From Acidimicrobiales bacterium (GTDB lineage Bacteria; Actinomycetota; Acidimicrobiia; Acidimicrobiales; SZUA-35): a stretch of DNA of 20,257 bases. The stretch is taken from contig JAHECQ010000015.1 of NCBI GenBank assembly GCA_024641625.1, positions 1 to 20,257 of the forward strand, in the 5' to 3' direction. The position numbers were made by a program, and so were the translations under genes. Of the stretch, positions 1-7,797 are shown piece after piece (position 1 is the first letter of the stretch; every line of letters begins with the position of its first letter). The notes under the pieces were generated by a model. That model saw only the letters and a program-made list of their open reading frames with translations. It did no database searches and was not told the DNA's origin.

Positions 1-561
1 ATCCTCGTCGGCGTGATCTTCGCCCTGGTATCGGCGCTGTTCGTCACGGTGTGCGCCGTCGCCGCCTTCCTGTTCCCCTGGGCGCTCGTGTTGGCAGTGC
101 CGGCCGGGGTTGCCGGGCTACTTGCCCTGGGGGTGCGCCTTTCATTGGCCACCACCGCAGCGGCGCTTGCCCCCAGGGGGGTCGGCAGCGTACGACACTC
201 GTTCGCGTTGACCTCCGGGCGGGTCTGGCCGTTGATCGGCCGGTATTGTCTCCTCGGAATCGTGCTCTTCGGACTGCAGATGGCGGGCAGCGTCCTCACG
301 GCTCCCTTCTCCGCCGCCATCGGTCCCGACGTGGCCGGCCTCGAGGGATCGCGGTTGTCCGTGCTCGATCTGATGGGTGGCAACCTGCCGCTGTTCTCGT
401 TCCTGCAGTTGGTCAGTGTGCTCATCGGTGGCTGCATCACCGCGCTCCTGAGTGCCGGCCTGGTGCTGCTCTACCGAGACCTGGATGGCCGCACCGAGGC
501 AGCCGTTGCTCAGCCGATCGACGGCTCAGATGTCGAGCAGCTCCGGATCGATGAAGCCTGA
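1..561 (+). CDS. Integral membrane protein, 5'-truncated by window edge
   Basis: The frame is open from the first base, so the start lies outside the window; 186 codons plus stop are visible. The visible part is strongly hydrophobic. Membrane stretches lie at about residues 4-24, 27-48, 77-100 and 130-160, followed by a polar tail that starts with LLYRDLDGRTE. This looks like the C-terminal half of a multi-pass protein of the 'glycerophosphoryl diester phosphodiesterase membrane domain'/DUF-type family common in Actinobacteria. In those proteins a last helix runs into a short Tyr/Arg/Asp-rich cytoplasmic tail. That assignment rests on general resemblance only; no catalytic residues are visible. 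Its last 36 bases overlap the 3' end of the convergent parE-like gene. Confidence 0.75.
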   Translation: MLVGVIFALVSALFVTVCAVAAFLFPWALVLAVPAGVAGLLALGVRLSLATTAAALAPRGVGSVRHSFALTSGRVWPLIGRYCLLGIVLFGLQMAGSVLTAPFSAAIGPDVAGLEGSRLSVLDLMGGNLPLFSFLQLVSVLIGGCITALLSAGLVLLYRDLDGRTEAAVAQPIDGSDVEQLRIDEA

Positions 562-2556
562 GCGATCGACGATGTACTCCTTGCGGGTGGCCACGTCGTT
601 GCCCATCAGCACCTCGAACAACCGAGCAGCCTCGACGGCCTGCGCGCCGTCGGCCATCGTCATCCGCTTGAGGACGCGAGTGTCGCGATTGAGCGTGGTC
701 TCGGCCAACTCGTCGACGTTCATCTCGCCCAGGCCCTTGAAACGCTTCCACTTGTTGAGTTCGATGTTGCGTTCGGCGGAGATGCGATCACGCTCGGCGT
801 CATTGAACGCGTAGATCTGCTCTCCCCGGATCTTGGCGCCGAACAGGGGTGGCTGGGCCGCGAACACCCGGCCGGCTTCGAGCAGCGGACGCATGTGATG
901 ATAGATCAGCGTCAGGAGCAGGCAACGAATATGGCTGCCATCGACGTCTGCGTCGCAGAGGATGATGATGCGTCCATAGCGTGCGGCCTCGAGGTCGAAG
1001 TCCCGCCCACTGCCGGCACCGATCGAGGTGATGAGCGCCTGCGCCTCGGTGTTGTCCAGCACCTGTTTGATCGTGGCCTTGCCGGCGTTGACGACCTTGC
1101 CCCGGAGGGGCAGGACGGCCATTGTCTCCGCATCGCGCCCGGACTTGGCCGGACCGGCTGCCGAGTTTCCCTCGACGATGAGCAGCTCGCTGTCGGCGCC
1201 GTGGATGCGGCAGTCGGCCAGCTTGTCCGGCATGCCCGTTGCCCCGAGGTTGGCCGCCTGTCGGCGGGCCTCGAGCTGCTGTTTGGCCGAGACCCGGTTG
1301 ATGACCGCCTGGGTCATCTTGTCGCGCAGCGCGGCGATCTGGACCTTCTTCCCGCCGCCGGAGGTCCAGTCGGAGAATCCGGTCTTGACGCTGTCGTAGA
1401 CCAACGACTGCACCGATGGAGTACCGAGCTCCTGCTTGGTCTGTCCCTTGAACTGCGGCTCGGGGAAGGTCACCTTGACCGCTGCGACCAGGCCCTCCTG
1501 GACATCGGAGGGTGTGGCCCGATCGTTGTTCTGCTTCGCCAGCTTCTTGAGTTTCTTGGCATCGGCCAACAGGATGTCGTTCGCCACCCACGACAGTGCC
1601 CGCTCGAAACCGGCAACATGGGTGCCGCCCTCGCTGGTGGGGATCGTATTGACGAAGCTGACGATGGTGGTGTCGTACCCCTTCACCCAGCGCATGGCGA
1701 TGTCGACGATGCAAGGCCTGCTGACCGTGGTCATCCTGCCATCGACGGGAACCTTCTCGTCGAAGGTGGCCTCGTCGTGGATGGTCAGGATGTCGGTGAC
1801 CGGTTCGCCGATCGAGAGGAAGTCGACGTAGTCGGCGAGGCCACCGGCGGCAACGAACTCTTCGGGTTCGCGGCCTGCTCCGCGCCGGTCGTGCAGCTTG
1901 ACGTGGAGGCCTGGTACGAGGAAGCAGACTCGAGCGACGTGGTCGTGCACACGTTCGTAATCGATGCGAGCGTCGGGGTCGAAGATCTCCAGATCGGGCC
2001 AGAACCTGACCCGGGTCCCGGTTCTGCCGGCCGGAACGGCCTTGACCTTGGCCAGCTTGGATCCCGGCTTGAATGTTCCCGATGCGAGGTAGTTGCCCGG
2101 GACTCGTTCGTTGAACACGAGCCGCCAGGTGGCGCCGTCGCGGTCGACCTCGGCGACGAGCTTGCTGGCGAGAGCATTGACGACCGATGCACCGACGCCG
2201 TGCAGGCCACCGGAGGCGCCATAGGCGCCGGAACCGAACTTGCCACCGGCGTGAAGCTCGGTGAAGACGACCTCGAGGGCGCTACGACCATCGGGCTTCT
2301 TGTCGATCGGGATGCCTCTCCCGTCGTCGGTGACCTCGACGGATCCATCACGATGGAGGATGACCTCGATGTGGCCGGCGAAGCCGCCGGCAGCCTCGTC
2401 GACCGAGTTGTCGATCATCTCCCAGACGAGATGGTGCAGGCCGTCGGTTCCGGTCCCTCCGATGTACATGCCGGGGCGCTTGCGGACCGCGTCGAGCCCT
2501 TCGAGTACCTGGATCTTCGAAGCATCGTAATCAGAGGAGGATTTCTTGGTGGCCAA
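526..2556 (-). CDS. parE: Type IIA DNA topoisomerase B subunit (ParE/GyrB-like ATPase)
   Basis: This is the ATP-hydrolysing subunit that drives strand passage together with the A subunit encoded just upstream; 676 aa, a normal length. Seen: GHKL ATPase N-box (EMIDNSVDEA, Asn50), DDGRGIP at 77-83, a glycine-rich lid (about 104-126), the QTK loop (372-374), TOPRIM glutamate 462 (VEGNS) and metal ligands in CDADVDG (535-539), and the C-terminal KRFKGLGEM motif. The TTG start at 2556 is chosen because AGGA lies 6 nt upstream and the protein then begins MATKKSSSDY; the frame stays open upstream but lies within parC. The gap to the parC stop is 8 bp, so the two are co-transcribed. Odd: the usual EGDS is EGNS, an Asp-to-Asn change. 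It could be named gyrB, but pairing with an A subunit poor in GyrA-box features favours ParE. Confidence 0.93.
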   Translation of the reverse strand: MATKKSSSDYDASKIQVLEGLDAVRKRPGMYIGGTGTDGLHHLVWEMIDNSVDEAAGGFAGHIEVILHRDGSVEVTDDGRGIPIDKKPDGRSALEVVFTELHAGGKFGSGAYGASGGLHGVGASVVNALASKLVAEVDRDGATWRLVFNERVPGNYLASGTFKPGSKLAKVKAVPAGRTGTRVRFWPDLEIFDPDARIDYERVHDHVARVCFLVPGLHVKLHDRRGAGREPEEFVAAGGLADYVDFLSIGEPVTDILTIHDEATFDEKVPVDGRMTTVSRPCIVDIAMRWVKGYDTTIVSFVNTIPTSEGGTHVAGFERALSWVANDILLADAKKLKKLAKQNNDRATPSDVQEGLVAAVKVTFPEPQFKGQTKQELGTPSVQSLVYDSVKTGFSDWTSGGGKKVQIAALRDKMTQAVINRVSAKQQLEARRQAANLGATGMPDKLADCRIHGADSELLIVEGNSAAGPAKSGRDAETMAVLPLRGKVVNAGKATIKQVLDNTEAQALITSIGAGSGRDFDLEAARYGRIIILCDADVDGSHIRCLLLTLIYHHMRPLLEAGRVFAAQPPLFGAKIRGEQIYAFNDAERDRISAERNIELNKWKRFKGLGEMNVDELAETTLNRDTRVLKRMTMADGAQAVEAARLFEVLMGNDVATRKEYIVDRSGFIDPELLDI

Positions 2557-2562
2557 CGTGTT

Positions 2563-2566
2563 TCCT
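2563..2566 (-). promoter_or_regulatory. Ribosome binding site of parE, overlapping the parC stop
   Basis: On the minus strand TAGGA combines the parC stop TAG (2565-2567) with an AGGA 6 nt before the TTG start at 2556. It decides the parE start and implies translational coupling. Confidence 0.6.
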
Positions 2567-5003
2567 ACCAGCGGAGTGAACCGATTTGGAGTATCCGACG
2601 GGGCGTCGGGTTGCTTGCGCCATCCCTGCGAGTCGGGCGCAGGGCGAGGGATTCGGGGACGTTGTCGGGTCGAGTAGGGGAATCCTGCTGGCCGACAACG
2701 GCCATGATGCGTTCGGGGAGGCCGATCCACACATAATCGAGGCGTTGTTCGTCTCGGAACTTGGTGAGGCGGACGCCACCAGAGCCACGTCCCTTGGATG
2801 GTAGCTCGTCGACCGTGGTCGATTTCGCCGTACCCAGGTCGGTGATGGAGATGACGACCGCGCCCTGGCGGGCCAAGCCGGCGCCGACCACCCGAGCGTT
2901 GCCCTTGAGTGCCATCCCGGCCACTCCCCGGGCCGCCGGTCCTTGCATCGAAATGGCGTCGACGGGCGTGCGAAGGGCCTGTGCGTCGGAGCTCACGAGG
3001 ACGACGTCGTCGTCCTCGGTGCAACCCAGCGCGGCAATCACCCGGTCGCGGTCGGCCAGCTTGATGAGGGAGCGGCCGGTCGTCAGTTCCAGGAGCGATG
3101 ACTGCTCGACCCGTTTGACCGTCCCCAACGCAGTGACGAGCAGCAGTGGCACGGCCGCAGGGTCCTCGATGGGCAGCGCCGGGGTGATGCCGATGATCGT
3201 CTCGCCGCGATCGGCGCCGAACAGCTCGCCGACGTCCCGGCCTCGGCTGCGACCGCCGACCTCGGGAATGTCGGCCGCGGTCAACGAGAGCAATCGCCCG
3301 CCGCTCGTGATGGCGAGCACTCGCGACCTCAACGAGCTGACGACGACACGGTCGATGACGTCGTGGCGGGTCGGCGCGTAGGACTTCGAGGTTCCCTGAG
3401 GCTCACGGCCGACGACGCCGGACACTGCGAGCGACACGACGCAGGCTTCGTCGGGGGTTTCGGCGACGGCCTGCTCCTCGATGTGGTCGAGGGTGGGAAG
3501 CTCGGCCGCAGCGACGATTCGGGTACGCCGAGGAGTGCCATACTTCTCGACCACTTCGCCGAGCTCCCGGATGACGATGGTTCGCTGTCGCTGTTCGGAG
3601 GCCAGCAGCTTCTCGAGGTCGTCGATGGTGGCTGCGAGCTCGAGCTTCTCGGCCATCAACTCGTCGTAGGCCAGCGCGGTCAACCGGCGGAGACGAAGCT
3701 CGAGGACGTACTCGGCCTGGATCTCGGACAGCCCGAGTTCGTCCATGAGCCGGGCACGGGCTTCGGGGGTGTCGGCCGATGAGCGGATGATGGCCACCAC
3801 CCGATCGATGTTGTCGATGGCGATGAGCAGACCCTCGACGAGATGCAGCCGTTCCCGAGCCTTGCGCAGCCGGTACTCGGACCGTTTGACCACCATGTCG
3901 AGGCGGTGGGTGACGTAGTGCAGGCAGAGGTCGTAGATGCCGAGGGTGGTCGGTACGCCATCGACGAGGACCACATTGTTGATGCCGAAGGTTTCCTCGA
4001 GTGGCGTCAGTCGGTACAGCTGTTCGAGGAGGACCTCGGGTCGAACACCGGTCTTGCACTCGACGACGAGGCGAAGGCCGGACTTGCGGTCGGACAGGTT
4101 CTTGACGTCGGAGACACCGTTGAGCCTTCCGGCATTGACGAGCTCCTTGATCTTGGCGACCACCCGCTCGACGCCGACCAGATAGGGCAGCTCGGTGAAC
4201 ACCAGTCCCTGGCGATGACGGGTGACGTCGACGATCTCCGCGGTGGCCCGGATACGTAGGGTGCCTCTGCCCGTCTCGTAGGCCGAGCGAAGGTCCTCGT
4301 CGATGACCATGCCGCCGGTGGGAAAGTCGGGACCCGGCACCAACGCCATGAGTTCGTCGATGGTGGGGCGAGGCCGACGTTTGGTCATCACCAGCTTGAT
4401 GGCCTGGTAGATCTCCCGGAGGTTGTGGGGCGCCATGTTGGTGGCCATGCCGACGGCAATGCCCGAAGTGCCGTTGACCAGGAGGTTGGGCAACAGTGCG
4501 GGCAGGTACGCCGGTTCGGAACCCTCGCCGTCGTAGGTGGGGCGGAACTCGACGGTTTCCTCGTCGATTTCGCCCAGGAGGTCGAGGGCTGCCGCAGTGA
4601 GTCTGCACTCGGTGTAGCGATAGGCCGCGGGAGGATCGTCGAGGCTGCCGAAGTTCCCCTGGGGGTCGATGAGCGTGACCGGCCGGCTGAAGTCCTGACC
4701 GAGGCGAACCAACGTGTCGTAGATCGCGCTGTCACCGTGGGGGTGAAACTTCGCCATGACATCGCCGACGACGTGGGCGCACTTGCGATGCGGTCGATCG
4801 GGCGTCAGGCGCATCTCGCGCATCGAGTACAGAATGCGGCGCTGCACGGGCTTCAATCCGTCTCGAACGTCAGGGATGGCGCGAGAGGTGATGACCGACA
4901 GCGAGTACGCGAGGAACGAGTCCCCCAATTCCTCCGACACGGGAACATCGACAACCTCGCGAGCAAAGGGCAAGAGCTCGCCTTGTGAGGAATGTGACGA
5001 CAC
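2565..5003 (-). CDS. parC: Type IIA DNA topoisomerase A subunit (ParC/GyrA-like)
   Basis: This is the DNA-cleaving subunit of a gyrase/topoisomerase IV type enzyme; 812 aa from the GTG at 5003. That start is supported by GGAAAGG 8 nt upstream and gives MSSHSSQGEL; an upstream in-frame TTG is too close to this site. Seen: the winged-helix region with RPHRKCAHVVGDVMAKFHPHGDS (residues 70-92), catalytic Tyr130 in RYTE, a breakage-reunion core to about 500, and a beta-propeller-like C-terminal domain. Only one degenerate GyrA-box-like segment is visible, KGRGSGG at about 737-743, rather than a canonical QRRGGKG box, which favours a ParC-type decatenase over a supercoiling gyrase. Ser92 and Asp96, matching the main quinolone-resistance positions of E. 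coli GyrA (83 and 87), are the sensitive residues. It is first in the operon with parE. Confidence 0.93.
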   Translation of the reverse strand: MSSHSSQGELLPFAREVVDVPVSEELGDSFLAYSLSVITSRAIPDVRDGLKPVQRRILYSMREMRLTPDRPHRKCAHVVGDVMAKFHPHGDSAIYDTLVRLGQDFSRPVTLIDPQGNFGSLDDPPAAYRYTECRLTAAALDLLGEIDEETVEFRPTYDGEGSEPAYLPALLPNLLVNGTSGIAVGMATNMAPHNLREIYQAIKLVMTKRRPRPTIDELMALVPGPDFPTGGMVIDEDLRSAYETGRGTLRIRATAEIVDVTRHRQGLVFTELPYLVGVERVVAKIKELVNAGRLNGVSDVKNLSDRKSGLRLVVECKTGVRPEVLLEQLYRLTPLEETFGINNVVLVDGVPTTLGIYDLCLHYVTHRLDMVVKRSEYRLRKARERLHLVEGLLIAIDNIDRVVAIIRSSADTPEARARLMDELGLSEIQAEYVLELRLRRLTALAYDELMAEKLELAATIDDLEKLLASEQRQRTIVIRELGEVVEKYGTPRRTRIVAAAELPTLDHIEEQAVAETPDEACVVSLAVSGVVGREPQGTSKSYAPTRHDVIDRVVVSSLRSRVLAITSGGRLLSLTAADIPEVGGRSRGRDVGELFGADRGETIIGITPALPIEDPAAVPLLLVTALGTVKRVEQSSLLELTTGRSLIKLADRDRVIAALGCTEDDDVVLVSSDAQALRTPVDAISMQGPAARGVAGMALKGNARVVGAGLARQGAVVISITDLGTAKSTTVDELPSKGRGSGGVRLTKFRDEQRLDYVWIGLPERIMAVVGQQDSPTRPDNVPESLALRPTRRDGASNPTPRRILQIGSLRW

Positions 5004-5011
5004 GATCAAAA

Positions 5012-5018
5012 CCTTTCC
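5012..5018 (-). promoter_or_regulatory. Ribosome binding site selecting the parC GTG start
   Basis: GGAAAGG on the minus strand sits 8 nt before GTG 5003. The alternative TTG would have a spacing of only 2 nt. Confidence 0.5.
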
Positions 5019-5126
5019 GATACCCCGGGGCTTCGACGGTACCGAGAAAAGGGCCTGTATTGGGGGACGCTGTCGCGCTCGGGGGGCGCAGTGTGACCCA
5101 GCGATCGGTCGCGCCCAACCGAGACC

Positions 5127-5146
5127 GAGGGTCCGCAACGGCCCTC
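5127..5146 (-). terminator. Possible hairpin terminator after the glutaredoxin gene
   Basis: The inverted repeat GAGGG/CCCTC, extended by CC/GG with a one-base bulge around a 5-nt loop, lies 13-32 bp past the glutaredoxin stop and before the parC gene. No U-tract follows, so assignment as a terminator is tentative. The remaining gap to parC (about 5004-5126) presumably contains the parC promoter, but I see no convincing -35/-10 pair. Confidence 0.3.
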
Positions 5147-5158
5147 TCGCCGATGCCC

Positions 5159-5449
5159 TCAGTCGGCGGCGAGTACCGCCATCACCTGCCGAGCGGATGG
5201 ATTGACCATGGCGACCTCCCCGATGCGTACCGTGGGCACGGTCTCGTTGCCATCGGCGACGGATCGAACGATGGCGGCCGCTTCGGGTTCCTCCCAGATG
5301 TTGCGTTTGGTCAGCGTGACGCCCTCGCTGTCGAGAGAGCGCTCGAGCAGCATGCAGAACGGACATCCCGGGCGCCAGAAGAACTCGACCTGTGGTCGAG
5401 GTGCGGCGCCGGCGGGAGCGTCAGGCGACGGTGTCGGAGAAGCGGTCAT
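5159..5449 (-). CDS. Glutaredoxin-like (mycoredoxin-type) thiol oxidoreductase
   Basis: A small cytoplasmic thioredoxin-fold protein of 96 aa. After a Pro/Ala-rich N-terminal tail (residues 1-19) the fold starts with VEFFWRPGCPFC, giving the redox pair Cys29/Cys32. The cis-proline motif TVPTV has Pro72, and a C-terminal NPSARQV segment follows. The CPFC motif in a WRPGC context plus the NPS segment resemble actinobacterial mycoredoxin, which reduces mycothiol mixed disulfides; use of mycothiol here is inferred. The ATG at 5449 has GAGGA 4 nt upstream, and this site overlaps the TGA of the upstream AI-2E-type gene (7-bp gap). It is therefore the last gene of an operon with that transporter and the M50 protease. 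The N-terminal tail is longer than in minimal mycoredoxins. Confidence 0.85.
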   Translation of the reverse strand: MTASPTPSPDAPAGAAPRPQVEFFWRPGCPFCMLLERSLDSEGVTLTKRNIWEEPEAAAIVRSVADGNETVPTVRIGEVAMVNPSARQVMAVLAAD

Positions 5450-5456
5450 GGTGTCC

Positions 5457-6569
5457 TCAACCGTGAGTTTCGGGACCTTGTTCCCGACGGCTCCGGTCCA
5501 ACCCGGCGGTCAACCGATCGTCGATGACGTCATGCCGTTCGATGTAGGCGGTCAGAAAGGCGGTACCGGTGGCCACCACCGGAAGCGCGACCAATGCGCC
5601 CGCAGGGCCGAAAAGCTCCGTACCGGCCAGGACGGCACCGATGGCCACAGCGGGGTGCAGATTCAGTGACTGACCGGTGACTCGAGGCTGGAGCAGGTAG
5701 TTCTCGATCTGCTGGTAGATCACGACGGCAACGATCACCCACAGCGCTCTCGATGGTTCGACACCGAGTGCCACAACGACGGGTAACACTCCGGCCAGGT
5801 AGGTCCCCAGCGTCGGGATGAACTGTGAGATGAGCCCCACCCAGAGCGCCAGCGCGACCGCCGATGGCAGGCGGAGCAATTCGAACACGACGCCATGGAA
5901 GACCGCTGACATGACGGCCAGAACGAATCGGGAGGAGATGTAGGCGCCGGTCTTGGTGATGGCCAGCTCCCAGACGGCCAACACGTTGCGTTGGCGACCA
6001 GGCGGGAGGACCGAGCAGATCGAACGCCGCAGGCGGGGTCCGTCGGCGGTGAAGTAGTACGCGAACAGGGTCACGGTGAGGGTCTGGAAGAGCAACCCGA
6101 GAACGGTGGTCCCGATGCTCACCAGGTTCCCGGCCAGACCGGCGGCGAACTTGCTGGCCTGACCGCCCGGTTCGAATTGCTTCTGGAGATCATTGGCATC
6201 GAAGACGATGCCGAAGCGTCCATCGAGCCAGATCTGGGCCCGGTCCAGGTATCCGGGAAGATTGTCGACGAGATCGTTCAACTGATTGGCGACCAGGGTG
6301 CCCATGGCGGCGAGGAAGCCGACAGTCGCGACGAACAGCGCCACGAGGCTGAGCCCAGTGGCGGCCGATCGGCCGAGCCCACGCCGCCCGAGGCGTTCGA
6401 CCACCGGATCGAGAGCGAACGAGATGAACAACGCCAGCACGATCTGCACGAGAAGCCCGCGCAACTCTCTGGCGGTCACATAGAGGAGCCAGAGGACGAC
6501 CAGAACACCCCACCACAGGAGGATGGACCGTCGGACCCAACGGGGGATCGAGGTGCTCGTTTGGTCCAT
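5457..6569 (-). CDS. AI-2E family (PerM/UPF0118) multi-pass membrane transporter
   Basis: A 370-aa inner-membrane protein. It has an N-terminal pair of membrane segments (about 15-50), a third and fourth around 65-95, an amphipathic extracytoplasmic stretch (about 95-150, with LVDNLPGYLDRAQIWL), and five or so C-terminal segments. It carries the family landmarks FIPTLGTYLAG-type and QQIENYLLQPRVTGQSLNLHP, followed by GAVLAGTELFGPAGALVALPV. This family is annotated as AI-2 exporter-like, but characterised members include Na+/H+ antiporters and permeases of unknown substrate; no substrate can be read from the sequence. The ATG at 6569 has TAGGA upstream, in which TAG is the stop of the M50 protease gene (10-bp gap). 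The tail after residue 345 is charged and cytoplasmic. Confidence 0.9.
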   Translation of the reverse strand: MDQTSTSIPRWVRRSILLWWGVLVVLWLLYVTARELRGLLVQIVLALFISFALDPVVERLGRRGLGRSAATGLSLVALFVATVGFLAAMGTLVANQLNDLVDNLPGYLDRAQIWLDGRFGIVFDANDLQKQFEPGGQASKFAAGLAGNLVSIGTTVLGLLFQTLTVTLFAYYFTADGPRLRRSICSVLPPGRQRNVLAVWELAITKTGAYISSRFVLAVMSAVFHGVVFELLRLPSAVALALWVGLISQFIPTLGTYLAGVLPVVVALGVEPSRALWVIVAVVIYQQIENYLLQPRVTGQSLNLHPAVAIGAVLAGTELFGPAGALVALPVVATGTAFLTAYIERHDVIDDRLTAGLDRSRREQGPETHG

Positions 6570-6576
6570 GCGCGGG

Positions 6577-6582
6577 ATCCTA
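6577..6582 (-). promoter_or_regulatory. Ribosome binding site of the AI-2E-type gene fused to upstream stop
   Basis: On the minus strand TAGGAT includes the TAG stop of the M50 protease gene and lies 7-8 nt before ATG 6569. This is the same arrangement as at the parC-parE junction. Confidence 0.5.
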
Positions 6583-7731
6583 ATGCCGATCCCGCCCCCA
6601 GAAATCCACCGGCTCCTCCATCAGGGTCCGAACGCGTCCTCGACTGAGCGTTCCCACGGCCGAACCGTGTTCCGGCTCGTGGAGCACGACCATGGGGGGC
6701 ATCTCGCCGCCGGACCGTTCCATCAGGGCCGCAACCGATTCGGTCGTCCATGCGCGTTGAACGCCGCCCACGGGCACCATGTGCCGTCCGAGGGGCGTCC
6801 AACTGCGTTCCACCGGGTCAACCGATGCGAACAGTCCGGGAGCCACGTAACCGATCGGTTCCGAACCCCAACGCACCACCGGTCTCGCCAGCTCCGGCCC
6901 GGGAGCCTGGGTTCGGAGGAACTGTTCGATCGTCATGGCCTCGTTCACCGGTCGAGGGTGAGCAGCCATGAGTGCCGCCGTGGGCGTCGAGGCCAAGCGG
7001 TGCCGAAGAGCCGCTCCGGCGATCTCGCCTCGCGCCGCCAGAACGATGAACGTGCCGATCAGGACGGTGCCCCATCCCGACAGCCGGGACCAATGGACGA
7101 CCTCGGCGATGCCGAGGCCGAAGATCACCGTCCCGATGCCCATGCCGAGGCGGGCCGAACCCAGGCGGGCCAGCTCGCCGTTCCCGGTCCGCTTCCAGAT
7201 GATCGCCGTGAGGATTCGCCCACCGTCGAGCGGTGCGCCCGGCAACAGGTTGCTCACGCCCAACAGCAGGTTCACTGCGATCAGCCAGGCGAACATTGCG
7301 GTCACCAGTTCCGGCCAGCTGCGGTACCTCCCCATGGCGACGATGACGCCGAAGAGGCCGGACAACACGAAGTTGGCTGCGGGGCCGGCTGCGGCGATGC
7401 GGAATTCGGCCCCGGGGTTCGGCGCTTGGCGACTGAGACGGGCGAAGCCGCCGAGCAGCCAGAGGGTGATGCCCTCGACACCGACCCCGTTGCGACGGGC
7501 GATCACCGCATGACCGAGCTCGTGGCCGATCAAGGACACGAGGAACAACGTCGAGCCACAGATGGCGACGCCGACCCGTGCGCTCAATGGTGCGTCGGGA
7601 AACAGCGACCGAAGGGTCGAGGTGCTCAGCACGTAGGTGAGGAGCACCACGACGACCCCGACACTCCAGTTCATGCTGATCGGGATGCCGGCAATCCTGC
7701 CGAGCCGAAGGCTGTGTCGCACGATCGCCAT
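6580..7731 (-). CDS. Site-2 protease, M50 family intramembrane metallopeptidase
   Basis: A zinc intramembrane protease, the kind that cleaves transmembrane anchors of regulators. With the ATG at 7731 it has 383 aa and starts MAIVRHSLRLGRIAGIPISMNWS, which matches how family members begin. An in-frame ATG at 7776 is possible; neither has a clear ribosome binding site. Seen: HELGH (His70, Glu71, His74), the LLGGFARL strand after it, AAAGPAANFVLS, and the third ligand in NLLPGAPLDGGR (Asp169), all among about six membrane segments. Residues 215-383 occupy the place of the usual paired CBS domains but are poorly conserved (starting near MTIEQFLR), so a degenerate nucleotide-sensing module is likely. 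First gene of an operon with the AI-2E-type gene and glutaredoxin; divergent from the repeat-bearing gene. Confidence 0.9.
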   Translation of the reverse strand: MAIVRHSLRLGRIAGIPISMNWSVGVVVVLLTYVLSTSTLRSLFPDAPLSARVGVAICGSTLFLVSLIGHELGHAVIARRNGVGVEGITLWLLGGFARLSRQAPNPGAEFRIAAAGPAANFVLSGLFGVIVAMGRYRSWPELVTAMFAWLIAVNLLLGVSNLLPGAPLDGGRILTAIIWKRTGNGELARLGSARLGMGIGTVIFGLGIAEVVHWSRLSGWGTVLIGTFIVLAARGEIAGAALRHRLASTPTAALMAAHPRPVNEAMTIEQFLRTQAPGPELARPVVRWGSEPIGYVAPGLFASVDPVERSWTPLGRHMVPVGGVQRAWTTESVAALMERSGGEMPPMVVLHEPEHGSAVGTLSRGRVRTLMEEPVDFWGRDRH

Positions 7732-7785
7732 TGTGGCCCATCGGCGGGCGACCGGGGGTGCGCGGCCCTCCGTCATCGCGGGCGG

Positions 7786-7791
7786 TACGGT
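7786..7791 (+). promoter_or_regulatory. Possible -10 box for leaderless transcription of the 7798 gene
   Basis: TACGGT (TANNNT) ends 6 nt before ATG 7798. No ribosome binding site precedes that ATG, so a leaderless mRNA would fit. There is no recognisable -35, so this is tentative. Confidence 0.3.
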
Positions 7792-7797
7792 CGCGGC

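Noticed and set aside
511..525. AGCCG/CGGCT inverted repeat near the membrane protein 3' end
   Set aside because: Only five base pairs, inside the coding region, no T-run; too weak to call a terminator.
895..2736. 613-codon open frame on the plus strand opposite parE
   Set aside because: Low-complexity Asp/Val/Gly composition typical of antisense to high-GC genes; the minus strand encodes an unmistakable topoisomerase subunit.
6523..7797. Upstream extension of the repeat-bearing gene on the plus strand
   Set aside because: The frame stays open only as antisense to the M50 protease. The hydrolase-like sequence begins at ATG 7798, and no domain is visible upstream.
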